Shown here in pieces: positions 9,042-17,628 of a DNA stretch of 24,770 nucleotides. The notes below the pieces were generated by a model, which was not told the DNA's origin, did not search any database, and saw only the letters and a program-made list of their open reading frames with translations. This stretch comes from Eimeria necatrix. Its lineage: Eukaryota > Apicomplexa > Conoidasida > Eucoccidiorida > Eimeriidae. The stretch is from NCBI RefSeq assembly GCF_000499385.1, contig NW_013654369.1, positions 1-24,770 of the forward strand, written 5' to 3'. Numbering within the stretch: the stretch's first letter is position 1; each line of letters starts with the position of its first letter. The translations under genes were made by a program, and so were the position numbers.

Positions 9042-9276
9042 AGAAATCCGCTGAGCTGCTGCAGCACTGCGTCGCGAGCCTCTACAGCTTGCTGGGAGAA
9101 GCAGCAGCAGCAGCAGCAGCAGCAAGCAGCAGCTCTTTGGGTCTCCGTCTTGTCTTGTCGCAGCTGCTGCTGTTCTTAGCCCCCCTGTGCCCCAACAGCC
9201 AGCAGCAGCAGCAGCAGCAGCTGCTGCTGCTGCAGATGGATTCCCCGCCGCTGCCGCCCCCCACCCAGCAGCAGCC

Positions 9277-9316
<40 letters not shown>

Positions 9317-9698
9317 ACTGCTTCAAATTTGTTGTCTGCAGTTTCCTTTGGTCTTGGATTTCCTTTTAAGGGTTTAGGGCCCCAAACTGTACCCTGTCCC
9401 TATGAGCTGCTGGTGGGGGGGGCCCCCGGGGGGCCCCCCTGGGGGCCCCCAGCAGCAGGGAGAGCAGCAGCAGCAGCAGCAGCAGCAAGACAAACCTACG
9501 TCTCCCTGCTGCCGCTGTGCCTTGCTGAGGGCCCTGGCAGCAACATGGCTTTGTTCTCCTCCAGCCAACTTTGCTGCTTCTTGCTGCTGCTGCTGCAGCT
9601 GCACGGGCCCCACGTGCTGCGCAGCAACTCGCAGAACTTCGTAAGGTTTGCTGCTGGAGATGCAGCAGCAGCAGCAGCAGCAGCAGCGGCGACGGGGG

Positions 9699-9740
<42 letters not shown>

Positions 9741-9811
9741 CGGCGCAGAGCTCCCACAGCAGCCTGTTGGCGTTCCCTAGCCCGCCCAAGCCGCAGCAGT
9801 CCGCAGCAACA

Positions 9812-9863
<52 letters not shown>

Positions 9864-10007
9864 ACGGGGCCCCCTTCGTCTCCGTGCGGCAGCTGTCTCT
9901 TGTTTGCTTCTCGCGGCTGCTCGAACTGTCTCCGCATGCGCGTTGCTGCTTCAAGAGAGAGTTGGAAAGTATGGAGCAGGCGCTGCTGCTGCTGCTGCTG
10001 CACTGCT

Positions 10008-10041
<34 letters not shown>

Positions 10042-10810
10042 GAAGAAGAAGGGCTCCTTGACGTCGTGGCTCAAACACATGTGGAAGGCCGAAGAAGGAA
10101 ACAAATTCTACGAACCAGACGGACGGCCAGCCAGGTAGCCAAACCCTAAACCCTAAACCCTAAACCCTAAACCCTAAACCCTAGGCTCCGGGCTCATCTA
10201 AAACCCCAATTGGGGTAATTGCTGTGTTCTGCAGCCTTCAGGGCGTTTCGAAGCAGGCTGTGGCTGTGGCTCATGCCGGCTGGAATTAGGGTTTGGGGTT
10301 TAGGGTTTTATTTAGGGTTTAGGGTTTAGGGTTTAGGGTTTGTGTTTGTTTTTCAGGGGCTTTTTCACCTGCTTGTGCCGCAGCAAAACTGTTGCTGCTG
10401 AGGAGCTGCTGCACTGCCAAGTTTTTGCTTCTCTTGCTGTTTGGGTGCTGCGCGTCTACACGCCCTACATAAATCGAGCAGCGTGAGGGTTTAGGGTTTA
10501 GGGTTTAGGGTTTAGGGTTTAGGGTTTAAGCTCTACGCTTCAGCATGAGACTCCAGGGTTTGAAGTAGTTTTTGCCACCAGTTCAGGTTGAACTTGCTAG
10601 CGCTCACGCTTGAATTCTAGGGTTTAGGGTTTAGGGTTTAGGGTTTAGGATTCAGGGTCTGGGGTTTGCGGTTTAGGGTTTAGGGTTTAGGGTTTAGGGT
10701 TTAGGGTTTAGGGTTTAGGGTTTAGGGTTTCTGCGCCCCAGGCAGGCCCGCGTGCGCGAAGAGGCCTTCTTTCGTTTGATGCACTTTGGGTTTCTTGATG
10801 AAGCAGCAAC

Positions 10811-10842
<32 letters not shown>

Positions 10843-10975
10843 TGGCTGCGCAGCAGCAGCAGGTGGCTGCGCAGCAGCAGCAGCGAGGGCAGCAGCAACA
10901 GCAGCAACACGCGCCCGCGCAGCAGGAGGAGCGAGAGCAGCGGCTGCTGCAGCTGGCTGCGCAGCAGCAGGAGCG

Positions 10976-11034
<59 letters not shown>

Positions 11035-11184
11035 TGTTGCAGCTTCCAAACCTATTTACGCGTTCTGTCTGCACTTACTGTCTCCGTCTGCTGCAGCAGG
11101 TGGAGCTGCTGCAGCAGCAGCAGCAGCAGCAGCAGCAGCCAGGCATCCCCGCTGCAGCGGATGCAGCTGCCTCCAGCGCAGCCC

Positions 11185-11234
<50 letters not shown>

Positions 11235-12985
11235 TTGATCCTGGGCCGGCAAGCCTCAATTGCTGCAGCAGAAGTCGAGCAGCAGCAGCTCGATGCTGCT
11301 GCTGTTGAGGCTTTGCGGCTGCTGTTTCTTTTGTCTCCTTGCGACGAAGATGTGGAGCAGCAGGCCCAAGCAGTCATCAGACGCGTAAACCCTAAACCCT
11401 AAACCCTAAACCCTAAACCCTAAACCCTAAGCCCTAACCGCTGTGCTCTAGGCGTTTCTCCCTTTACCTTTTACGGCGCTTCCGCGAGTGTGCGAGAAGC
11501 CGTTGCTCATACGCTTTGAGGTTTAGGGTTTAGGGTTTAGGGTTTAGGGTTTAGGGTTTAGGGTTTAGGGTTTAGGGTTTAGGGTTTGTACCACTGCGAG
11601 AATAGTGACTGCGAAGGCCTCCAGGTGGCGCTTCACGAGGGGCAGTTTGGAAGACAGCGCCCTGCAGCTGGCTGGACGCGCAGTTGCTGGGGGCCGGGGG
11701 CTGCAAGTGTTTTACTGGGCGTCTCTGCTGTGGCTGAGTCATGCTGCTGCTGCTGCTGCTGCTGCAGCACCTGCAGCAGCAGCAGCAGCAGCAGCACGAA
11801 ACCCTCTTTTTCTCCTCGAGGGTTTCATAGAAGAAATGCTGCAGCAGCAAAAAACAAAAGGGTTTTGTCTCAGCCCCCTTTGCAGCGTTTATGCTGCTGC
11901 AGCACTGACCAACTCGCGGCAGCAAGTCCCGCCCCCAGTCCTCTTTCAGTAAACCCTAAACCCTAAACCCTAAACCCTAAACCCTAAACCCTAAGCCCTG
12001 GCAGCTCAGCCTTCGCAGTTTGCTTGCAGACTTTGAGAGCTGAGCTGCTCCGCTCTCGCGGCGCAGCTCGAAAAGATGGATTCAGTTTCTAGGGTTTAGG
12101 GTTTAGGGTTTAGGGTTTAGGGTTTAGAGGCTAGGGTTTAGGGTTTGGAGTGTCTGTACACCGCAGGTACTTCCCCTCCATTTTCATGTTGGCCGCATTT
12201 CACCCGCGCTCTGTGGGGTCTCTCTTGCGCTTCTTGATTCCCTCAATCGTAAACCCTAAACCCTAAACCCTAAAACCTAAACCCTAAACCCTAAACCCTA
12301 GAACGCTTAGGACCGGGGGTTTGCAGCATACTGCTTCTTGGCCCTTTTTTGCCGCGTCCCTGCCCGAATCATGCCTAGGGTTAGGGGTTGAGGCCAAGGG
12401 TGTGAGCTCTAGGGTTTAGGGTTTAGGGTTTAGGGTTTAGGGTTTAGGGTTTAGGGTTTAGGGTTTAGGGTTTAGGGTGGGGGTTTAGGGTTTAGGGTTT
12501 AGGGTTTAGGGTTTAGGGTTTAGGGTTTAGGGTTTAGGGTTTAGGGTTTATGCAGGGCGCGGGAAACACCCCCGCGTTGGTGAACAGTTTGTTGACTTCG
12601 CTGTGCAACATTTCGCCCTTCTTTAGGGTTTAGGGTTTAGGGTTTAGGGTTTTAGGGTTTAGGGTTTAGGGTTTAGGGTTTAGGGTTTAGCAGGTTGCGG
12701 GGGGCCCCTGCGCAGAGGTCTTTCACTCTCTACTTGACCTGCCCCTCACTGCAGCATTTTTAGAGCTGTGGGGCCCCCAGGGGCCCCCTGCTGCTTCTTG
12801 CTGCAGTTTGCTGCAGGCAGCAGCAAACTACCTCCTCAGAAAAAAAACAGGCAAACCCTAAACCCTAAACCCTAAACCCTAAACCCTGGGCTGGGTGCTG
12901 CGGCGGAGCCACCGCGGAGCAGCAGAAGACACTCAATGTATGGTTGTACTGCTGTTGCTGCTGCTGCTGTTGCTGCTGCTGCTGT

Positions 12986-13023
<38 letters not shown>

Positions 13024-14108
13024 CAGATAGTGCACCTGTGATGTGGGAGGGCCGGACTGAAGAGGACCTGCAGCGCTTGCTGCGGCTCTGCGAGTAACTA
13101 AACCCTAAACCCTAAACCCTAAACCCTAAACCCTTGCTGCCTAGCTCGTATTCCCAAAAAGCTCTTGAGACCTCTCAGTGCATGCTTTCATTAAGTCTAC
13201 AGTCCCAGAGTCACGGCTGAAGAGTGGAAGTCTAGGGTTTAGGGTTAGGGTTTAGGGTTTAGGGTTTAGGGTTTAGGGTTTAGGGTTTAGGGTTTGCGGC
13301 TTGTGCAGAGGGCTGGCTGCAACCCCGAGGGTTTCAGCTGTATGTACAGTTGTGCCCGGCTGTCTTGAAGTCCTCATTAGAGAAGTGCTGGCGTCTCCCA
13401 ACCCTAGAGCTAGAAGTAAACCCTAAACCCTAAACCCTAAACCCTAAACCCTAGGTAAACCCTAAACCCTACCCAAACCCTAAACCCTAGTTAAACCCTA
13501 AACCCTGAAGCGGGGTGCCTGCGCATTCCGTTAAATTTGACTCCAAAGCCTTTTCTGAAGCCCCATCCAAGATGTCTAGCGGCGAGCGCTTCAGGGTTTA
13601 GGGTTTAGGGTTTAGGGTTTAGGGTTTAGGGTTTAGGGTTTGTGCGTGTTTTGTGGTTGCCTCAGACCAGCTCTTTAGGGTTTTGTTGTTCCGCTTCTCC
13701 TTATTGTTTCCTCTAGGGTTTTTTGTGGGGCGGTTTGTCAAGCAGGCTGTTGCTGCTGTTTGCAAATTGCTGCAGCAAACCCCAGACCTCCTAGTGCGTG
13801 CGAGGGTTTAGGGTTTAGGGTTTAGGGTTTAGGGTTTAGGCATGGGGGCCGACGCCAGTTGCGCGGGTCTGGGCGCAACTCCCAGCACTGAGACAGGAAG
13901 TGGAATTTAGGGCCTAGGGTTTGGGGTTCACAGGGTTTAGGGTTTAGGGTTTAGGGTTTAGGGTTTAGGGTTTAGGGTTTTTGCTGCTGCAGCTGCACCA
14001 GCAGAAGCAAATAATCAAAGCCATTTACAGCCACGCGAACCCCGAGGGGGCCCCCCTAGCTGAAGCTCTTTGCTGGGGTGTGGGGGCCCTCCTGACCCCC
14101 TCGCTGCT

Positions 14109-14140
<32 letters not shown>

Positions 14141-14573
14141 TGCAGCAGCAGCAGCAGCTGCTGCTGCTGCACCAGCAACAGTGGAAGCAGCAGGAAGCTT
14201 GTTCCTTCCGCCCAGCCGACGCAAGTTCAAACTTTAGACTCAAACCCTAAACCCTAAACCCTAAACCCTACCCCCCGTTTAGTCTGGTCACACAGACCCA
14301 GCCCTCAGGGTTTAGGGTTTAGGGTTTAGGGTTTAGGGTTTGGGGTTTTCCCGCAGGTAATATCTGGGTACTTCTGCGCACTTGAGTCTGTAGCCTACGA
14401 GGCCTTGGGGGCTGGGGGGCCCCCCGAGGGGCCCCCCATTCTCTTTGAGCCTCCTTGGGGGCCCCCGGGGGGCCCCCCAGCTGTGGGGGCCCCCCTAGCT
14501 GCTGGTGGCCCCCCGTCTGCTGCTGCTGCAGCTGCGGGTAATAGAGGCCCAGCAGCAGCAGCAGCAGCAACGG

Positions 14574-14614
<41 letters not shown>

Positions 14615-14866
14615 CGGCAAGGGGGCCTCCGCGTGCCGCCTAGTGGGGGGGCCCCAAGGGCCCCCTTGGGCCCCTCCTCCCGTCCTGCACCCACTGACGG
14701 AGATCAAGGAGGTACAAAGGTTTAGGGTTTAGGGTTTAGGGTTTAGGGTTTGGGGTTTAGGGTTTAGGGTTTGGGTAGGGGCTAGAGTTTGAGGATTCTT
14801 TTGAGTGCTTATTTGCCTCAGAACTGCCTTCGGGACAGAGCCCCACAGCAACGCCTGCTGCTGCTG

Positions 14867-14900
<34 letters not shown>

Positions 14901-15322
14901 TACTGCTGTTGCTGCTTCTGCTGCTGCTGCTGCTGAGGGGCCCCCTCCCTCCTTGGTGTGCGTCGCGGTGACTGCACTGACGCAACTAGGTACGCTTTCT
15001 TAAACCCTAAACCCTAAACCCTAAACCCTAAGTGAGTGAGGGCCTTTGATAACGTCGGCGAACTCGAGGGGGGCACTGATACCAGATTTAGGGTTTAGGG
15101 TTTAGGGTTTAGGGTTTAGGGTTTATGCGCCTGTCGCTGCGTGGGCCTGCTGCTCTACATTATCATCGCAAGGAGACAAAAGGAGCAGCAGCAGCAGGGC
15201 CTCAGCAGCAGCAGGGTTTAGGGTTTAGGGTTTAGGGTTTGGGGTGAGGTTTTGCGTGCGGTGTCTGCCCAGCGCTTAGCTTTCCACCGTTGAGGCCTCG
15301 CACAGTTTTGTGTCTCAGCTCT
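8241..15322 (+). CDS. AP5Z1: AP-5 complex zeta-1 subunit homologue, about 23 exons
   Basis: AP5Z1 is the alpha-solenoid subunit of the AP-5 adaptor complex, which acts with the SPG11/SPG15 proteins on late endosomes and lysosomes. Exons: 8241-8390, 9044-10134, 10357-10482, 10742-11384, 11452-11520, 11617-11948, 12005-12084, 12151-12248, 12327-12413, 12556-12627, 12718-12850, 13027-13093, 13203-13236, 13311-13415, 13580-13595, 13666-13805, 13840-13911 (or 13899), 13993-14220, 14357-14711, 14822-14989, 15037-15092, 15120-15215, 15280-15322. All joints are phase-compatible, about 1420 codons including long Ala/Gln/Ser/Leu runs. Human-like blocks in order: SWLKHMWKAE; GFFTCLCR...VFASLAVWVLR; HSLLDLPLTAAFLE; ANYLLRKK; ALCWGVGALL; ISGYFCALESVAYEAL; PPPSLVCVAVTALTQL. 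Weak points are the first exon, several AGAG| acceptors, the 16-nt exon and the 3' end, which is not resolved (no sure stop). Confidence 0.7.
8391..9043 (+). other. AP5Z1 intron 1 with TTTTA, TTAA and CTG tracts
   Basis: A TTTTA/TTTTTA-type array at 8408-8815, a TTAA array at 8883-8930 and a CTG tract at 8993-9043 that ends in the 3' splice site. Flanking exons are phase 0 on both sides. Poly-Phe/Leu frames here are low complexity. If exon 1 is wrong, this could instead be promoter DNA. Confidence 0.5.
9044..10134 (+). CDS. AP5Z1: AP5Z1 exon 2: large N-terminal solenoid exon
   Basis: The largest exon. It opens after a (CTG)n-CAG acceptor with KSAELLQHCVASLYSLLGE and reads on through LRLVLSQLLLFLAPLC, SLLPLCLAEGPGSN, SVRQLSLVCFSRLLELSPHA and SLTSWLKHMWKAEEGNKFYE. 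Ala, Gln and Ser runs sit between helices. The last block plus exon 3 (GFFTCLCR) lines up with the human segment that ends in DFFTVLSSG. The donor is CCAG|GTAGCC. The other frames over this interval are repeat shadows. Confidence 0.68.
10742..11384 (+). CDS. AP5Z1: AP5Z1 exon 4
   Basis: Enters with GC+G and reads ARVREEAFFRLMHFGFLDEA, a long Gln-rich stretch (CAG tracts to about 11034), NLFTRSVCTYCLRLLQQVEL, an Ala/Ser insert, then LILGRQASIAAAEVE and VEALRLLFLLSPCDEDVEQQ. Ends ATC AGA CGC|GTAAAC, where the donor is the junction with a CCCTAAA array. Exon 5 continues AFLPLPFTALPRVCEKPLLI in phase 0. Confidence 0.68.
12718..12850 (+). CDS. AP5Z1: AP5Z1 exon 11: signature 'HSLLDLPLTAA'
   Basis: Reads VFHSLLDLPLTAAFLELWG, then SLLQAAANYLLRKKT. 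This is the strongest single match to human AP5Z1 (LHALLDLPCLTAVLDLQL ... FQYLLRPK). The acceptor is GCAGAG|. The 3' end has no GT; ACAG|GCAAAC is a GC donor. The next exon starts at 13027 after a CTG tract, and the leftover G joins AT to keep the frame. Confidence 0.7.
12951..13026 (+). repeat. CTG tract at the 3' end of AP5Z1 intron 11
   Basis: (CTG)n with TTG interruptions, ending CTGCAG|AT at the proposed 3' splice site. No splice-compatible frame through it joins exon 11 to the ADSAPVMW frame; removing it does. Confidence 0.7.
13993..14220 (+). CDS. AP5Z1: AP5Z1 exon 18
   Basis: Starts after TGCTGCTGCAG in phase 0 and reads LHQQKQIIKAIYSHANPEGA, PLAEALCWGVGALLTPSLL, a Gln/Leu run, then WKQQEACSFRPAD. 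ALCWGVGALL corresponds to SVVWAIGEYL of the human protein. The exon ends GAC|GCAAGT, a strong GC-type donor; exon 19 then continues VISGYFCALESVAYEALG, which aligns with human QINKFFEALEALLFEV. Confidence 0.68.
14822..14989 (+). CDS. AP5Z1: AP5Z1 exon 20, CTG tract read as Ala/Pro
   Basis: After TTTGCCTCAG the leftover G joins AA. The frame reads ELPSGQSPTATP, an Ala-rich run from the CTG tract, then EGPPPSLVCVAVTALTQL. The last block matches human CPPQVVTVLMTTLTKLA, which settles the frame; the competing Leu frame ends at a TGA (14969-14971). The donor is CTAG|GTACGC. The next exon reads VRAFDNVGELEGGTD. Confidence 0.62.
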
Positions 15323-15530
15323 GTAAGTTTAGGGTTTAGGGTTTAGGGTTTAGGGTTTAGGGTTTGGAAGCGAAGCTTGTGGGTGGGAGTTTAAGGCAGT
15401 GGGATTTAGGGTTTAGTTATAAATCTCGTGAGGACTAGGGCTTGGGGTTTAGGGTTTAGCGCTCGATATTTAGACACTCAGACGTTTAGGGTTTAGGGTT
15501 TAGGGTTTAGGGTTTGGAGAGGGGCTTATC
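15323..15530 (+). other. Unresolved 3' region of AP5Z1
   Basis: TTTAGGG blocks at 15327-15365 and 15485-15515 with unique spacers. The strong donor T|GTAAGT at 15323 implies at least one more exon, but none can be chosen; TTTAAGGCAG| at about 15400 is one possible acceptor. Confidence 0.4.
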
Positions 15531-15696
15531 ATATTATATTTCGAGTTGGATAAAACATTTTTTGGGGAATTTAGAAAAATAATTTGGCAATAAATGAAAA
15601 AGAAACAATCCAGAAATAAAGCAGAATAAAAAGCATTCGAAATAAAAGTGAAATGCCTTAAAGGCGCATTTGCAAATGCGCAGGCTGCATGCAGTT

Positions 15697-15714
15697 CAGG
15701 TGTATGTACACCTG
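15697..15714. promoter_or_regulatory. Dyad CAGGTGTATGTACACCTG
   Basis: 18-bp dyad with CAG...CTG arms, symmetric apart from the central two bases. It sits in AT-rich intergenic DNA. Confidence 0.8.
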
Positions 15715-16165
15715 CGAGCTGGTTTTGAAATTCGAAGCAAATGGCTTTTTTAAGGCCAAAAGTGCCGGGTTTTTTGCGGGAAAATAAAATAATTATAATT
15801 AAAACATTTTGTTGCATCAAATGCCCTTTATTTGCATTCATTTCCCTCATTAAAAGTGCAAAAATTAAAAGAGTGCCCGCATGCAAATTGCAGCGGCGTG
15901 AGCCGAGCTGTACATACACCCCAGCGGGAGCGCATGCGCGGCTCTTTTCTTGAAGTGGAACGAATCAGCAAATAAATAAAAAGTCACTTTTTAGAAAATA
16001 GATTTATTAACTGCAAATAATGAAAAAAAAGTGCCTTTTTGTGCAAAATTCTCCTCTTTTTTCCGTTTATTCACGTAAATTGCATGCAGGCGAAAAGACA
16101 GTACATGCATTCTTTCTTTCCGTGCATTCAACTTGAAAAACAAACAAACAAACAACACAAACAAA

Positions 16166-16170
16166 CAAAA

Positions 16171-16237
<67 letters not shown>

Positions 16238-16240
16238 CAA
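16166..16240. repeat. AAAT tetranucleotide array
   Basis: (AAAT)n, about 19 units, in intergenic DNA; a minus-strand frame reads it as a Tyr-Leu-Phe-Ile run. Confidence 0.9.
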
Positions 16241-16732
16241 AGATAAATAAATAATAAAAGCTGCACTTAATGGGCTTTGAAGGCAAAAGTTTGGACCCAA
16301 AAAGCGAAAACGGCTTCTGCGATTTGCTGCTTCTGGGGTGTACGTACAGCTCAGGGCCCAAGTCCAGGGGGCCCCCTGGGGGCCCCTTTTGCTTCGAATT
16401 AATTTTTCTTTTTCTCTTTTGAAAGATCCTCCGCAAAGCCAAACAGCAGTGGCTTTGGGGGAGGCCCGGGGGCCCCTCTTTTCTCCTTGGTGGGCTTTTA
16501 AGTTTTTTATTTTGGGATTTCTTTTTCTTTTTTGTTTTTATTTTATTGCATTTGTTTTGCGCTTTTGTTCCTCTTTGTGGCGCCTGCCACCGCTGTCTGC
16601 TGCTGCTGCTGCTACTGCTTCGCTTGCTGCTGCTGCTGCTGTTAGTTTTGCTGCTGCTGCTTCTGTTGCTGCTGCTGCTGCTGTTAGTTTTGTTGCTGCT
16701 GCTTTTGTTGCTGCTGCTGCTGCTGCTTCTAG

Positions 16733-16870
16733 GCTTTGGAATCTGCTGCGCCAAGGCCAAGAGACCCTCTCGCAAGACGCGGGGGGCCCCCAGGGGCCTC
16801 CAGGGGCCCCCAAAGGTAATTTAGTCCCCTTTTTTGCATGCACTGGGGGGCCCTTGGGAGCTTTGGGCCT

Positions 16871-16920
<50 letters not shown>

Positions 16921-17036
16921 GGGAGGGGCTGTTCATCTCTTGCGTTTGCGGTGCAGCTCAGGGGCCCCTGGGGGCCCCCGCAGAAGCAGAGACGGAAGCT
17001 GCATGCAGCTCCACAGGCTTGCGAAGAAACTCAAAT

Positions 17037-17081
<45 letters not shown>

Positions 17082-17628
17082 ACAGGGGAAGGGGGTGCAG
17101 TTGCAAGGGGCATCCTGCAGCGGCTCAGGGGCTGCCCTTCAAATTTGGGGCGCCATCGAAGTTAGCTGCTAAACCCTAAACCCCAAACCCTAAACCCTAA
17201 ACCCTCAACTTCATGTTTTGATGCCCGCTTTGGAGACCTCTATTGCACGCGAGCAACCACAGCAGCAGCAGCAGCAGCAGCAGCTGCAAATGCTGCAGCA
17301 GCAGCAGCAGCAAGAACAGTACAGCCTGTCGCAGCTTTGCCGCGAGAAGCCACTAGGAGCACTGGAGTTTAGACTTTAGGGTTTAGGGTTTAGGGTTTAG
17401 GGTTTGGAGTTTGGGGAATCAAACCAATGCTGGTTTGCTGCCGCCGCAAGAAGCAGCTGCAGCAGCTTTCGCCGCTGCGGTGTACGTACACCGCAGAGTT
17501 GGCCTGCGCGGCTTTTCTTTTTCGTAATTATTCTTTCATTTTCTTTATTTCATTTATTCTTTTCTGTTCTTCATTTAATTAAATTTATTCTTTCCTTTTG
17601 TTTCAGCTTTTGTTTGTTAATTATTTGA
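16733..17628 (+). CDS. Uncharacterised spliced gene (weak model)
   Basis: Possible exons: 16733-16815 (LWNLLRQGQETLSQDAGG, with a good AAAG|GTAATT donor), 16873-17160 (Ala run, WEGLFISCVCGAA, AEAETEAACSSTGLRRNS, Ala run, GGAVARGILQRLRGCPSNL), 17236-17366, and 17410 to a stop at 17628. Phases agree across these joints. The first exon needs an upstream partner I could not find. The first intron is 57 nt, in frame and stop-free, so it might be retained. In 17220-17374 a Gln frame (MPALETSIAREQP...SLSQLCREKPLG) competes with the Ala frame chosen here. The last exon runs into AT-rich sequence and may be wrong. No family recognised. Confidence 0.3.
17475..17496. promoter_or_regulatory. Perfect 22-bp palindrome, core TGTACGTACA
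   Basis: CTGCGGTGTAC followed by its exact reverse complement. It is the longest perfect member of the dispersed dyad family and lies where CAG-rich DNA turns AT-rich, just after the weak gene model. Confidence 0.9.

Larger units (their letters stand above)
10139..15515. repeat. About 30 telomere-like blocks in AP5Z1 introns
   Basis: Blocks of about 20-140 bp, each of one orientation, fill nearly every intron. In plus-strand order from exon 2: C, T, T, T, C, T, C, T, C, T, T, C, C, T, C, T, T, T, C, T, T, C, T, T, T (C=CCCTAAA, T=TTTAGGG). The longest is 12410-12550. Blocks often begin exactly at an exon edge. Confidence 0.93.
15531..16732. other. AT-rich intergenic region with dyads
   Basis: No supported gene. 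Contains dyads at 15697-15714, 15905-15922 and 16335-16352, several GCATGC hexamers, an AAAT array at 16166-16240 and CTG tracts at 16598-16730. The minus-strand frame 15500-15919 starts within a dyad copy and ends in telomere-like sequence, so it is probably not a gene. Confidence 0.5.

Noticed and set aside
9374..10078. Minus-strand Cys/Gln/Arg-rich frame opposite AP5Z1 exon 2
   Set aside because: It mirrors the CAG tracts; the plus-strand frame has non-repeat helices that match a family and splices in phase.
14357..14711. Frameshift in AP5Z1 exon 19 to reach a Leu/Gln frame
   Set aside because: The unshifted frame joins exon 20 in phase and reaches PPPSLVCVAVTALTQL, which fits the family; no shift is needed.
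10139..15515. CRISPR-like array of repeats and unique spacers
   Set aside because: Repeats are 7-bp tandem heptamers of variable block length in both orientations, and the 'spacers' are exons of one protein in order.
15500..15919. 139-codon minus frame starting MYVQL
   Set aside because: Starts in a dyad copy, ends in telomere-like sequence, and has AT-rich non-coding composition with no family pattern.
16128..16775. 215-codon minus Ser/Lys-rich frame ending in Tyr-Leu-Phe-Ile
   Set aside because: Composed of CTG, A-rich and AAAT repeats; no conserved block and no splice support.
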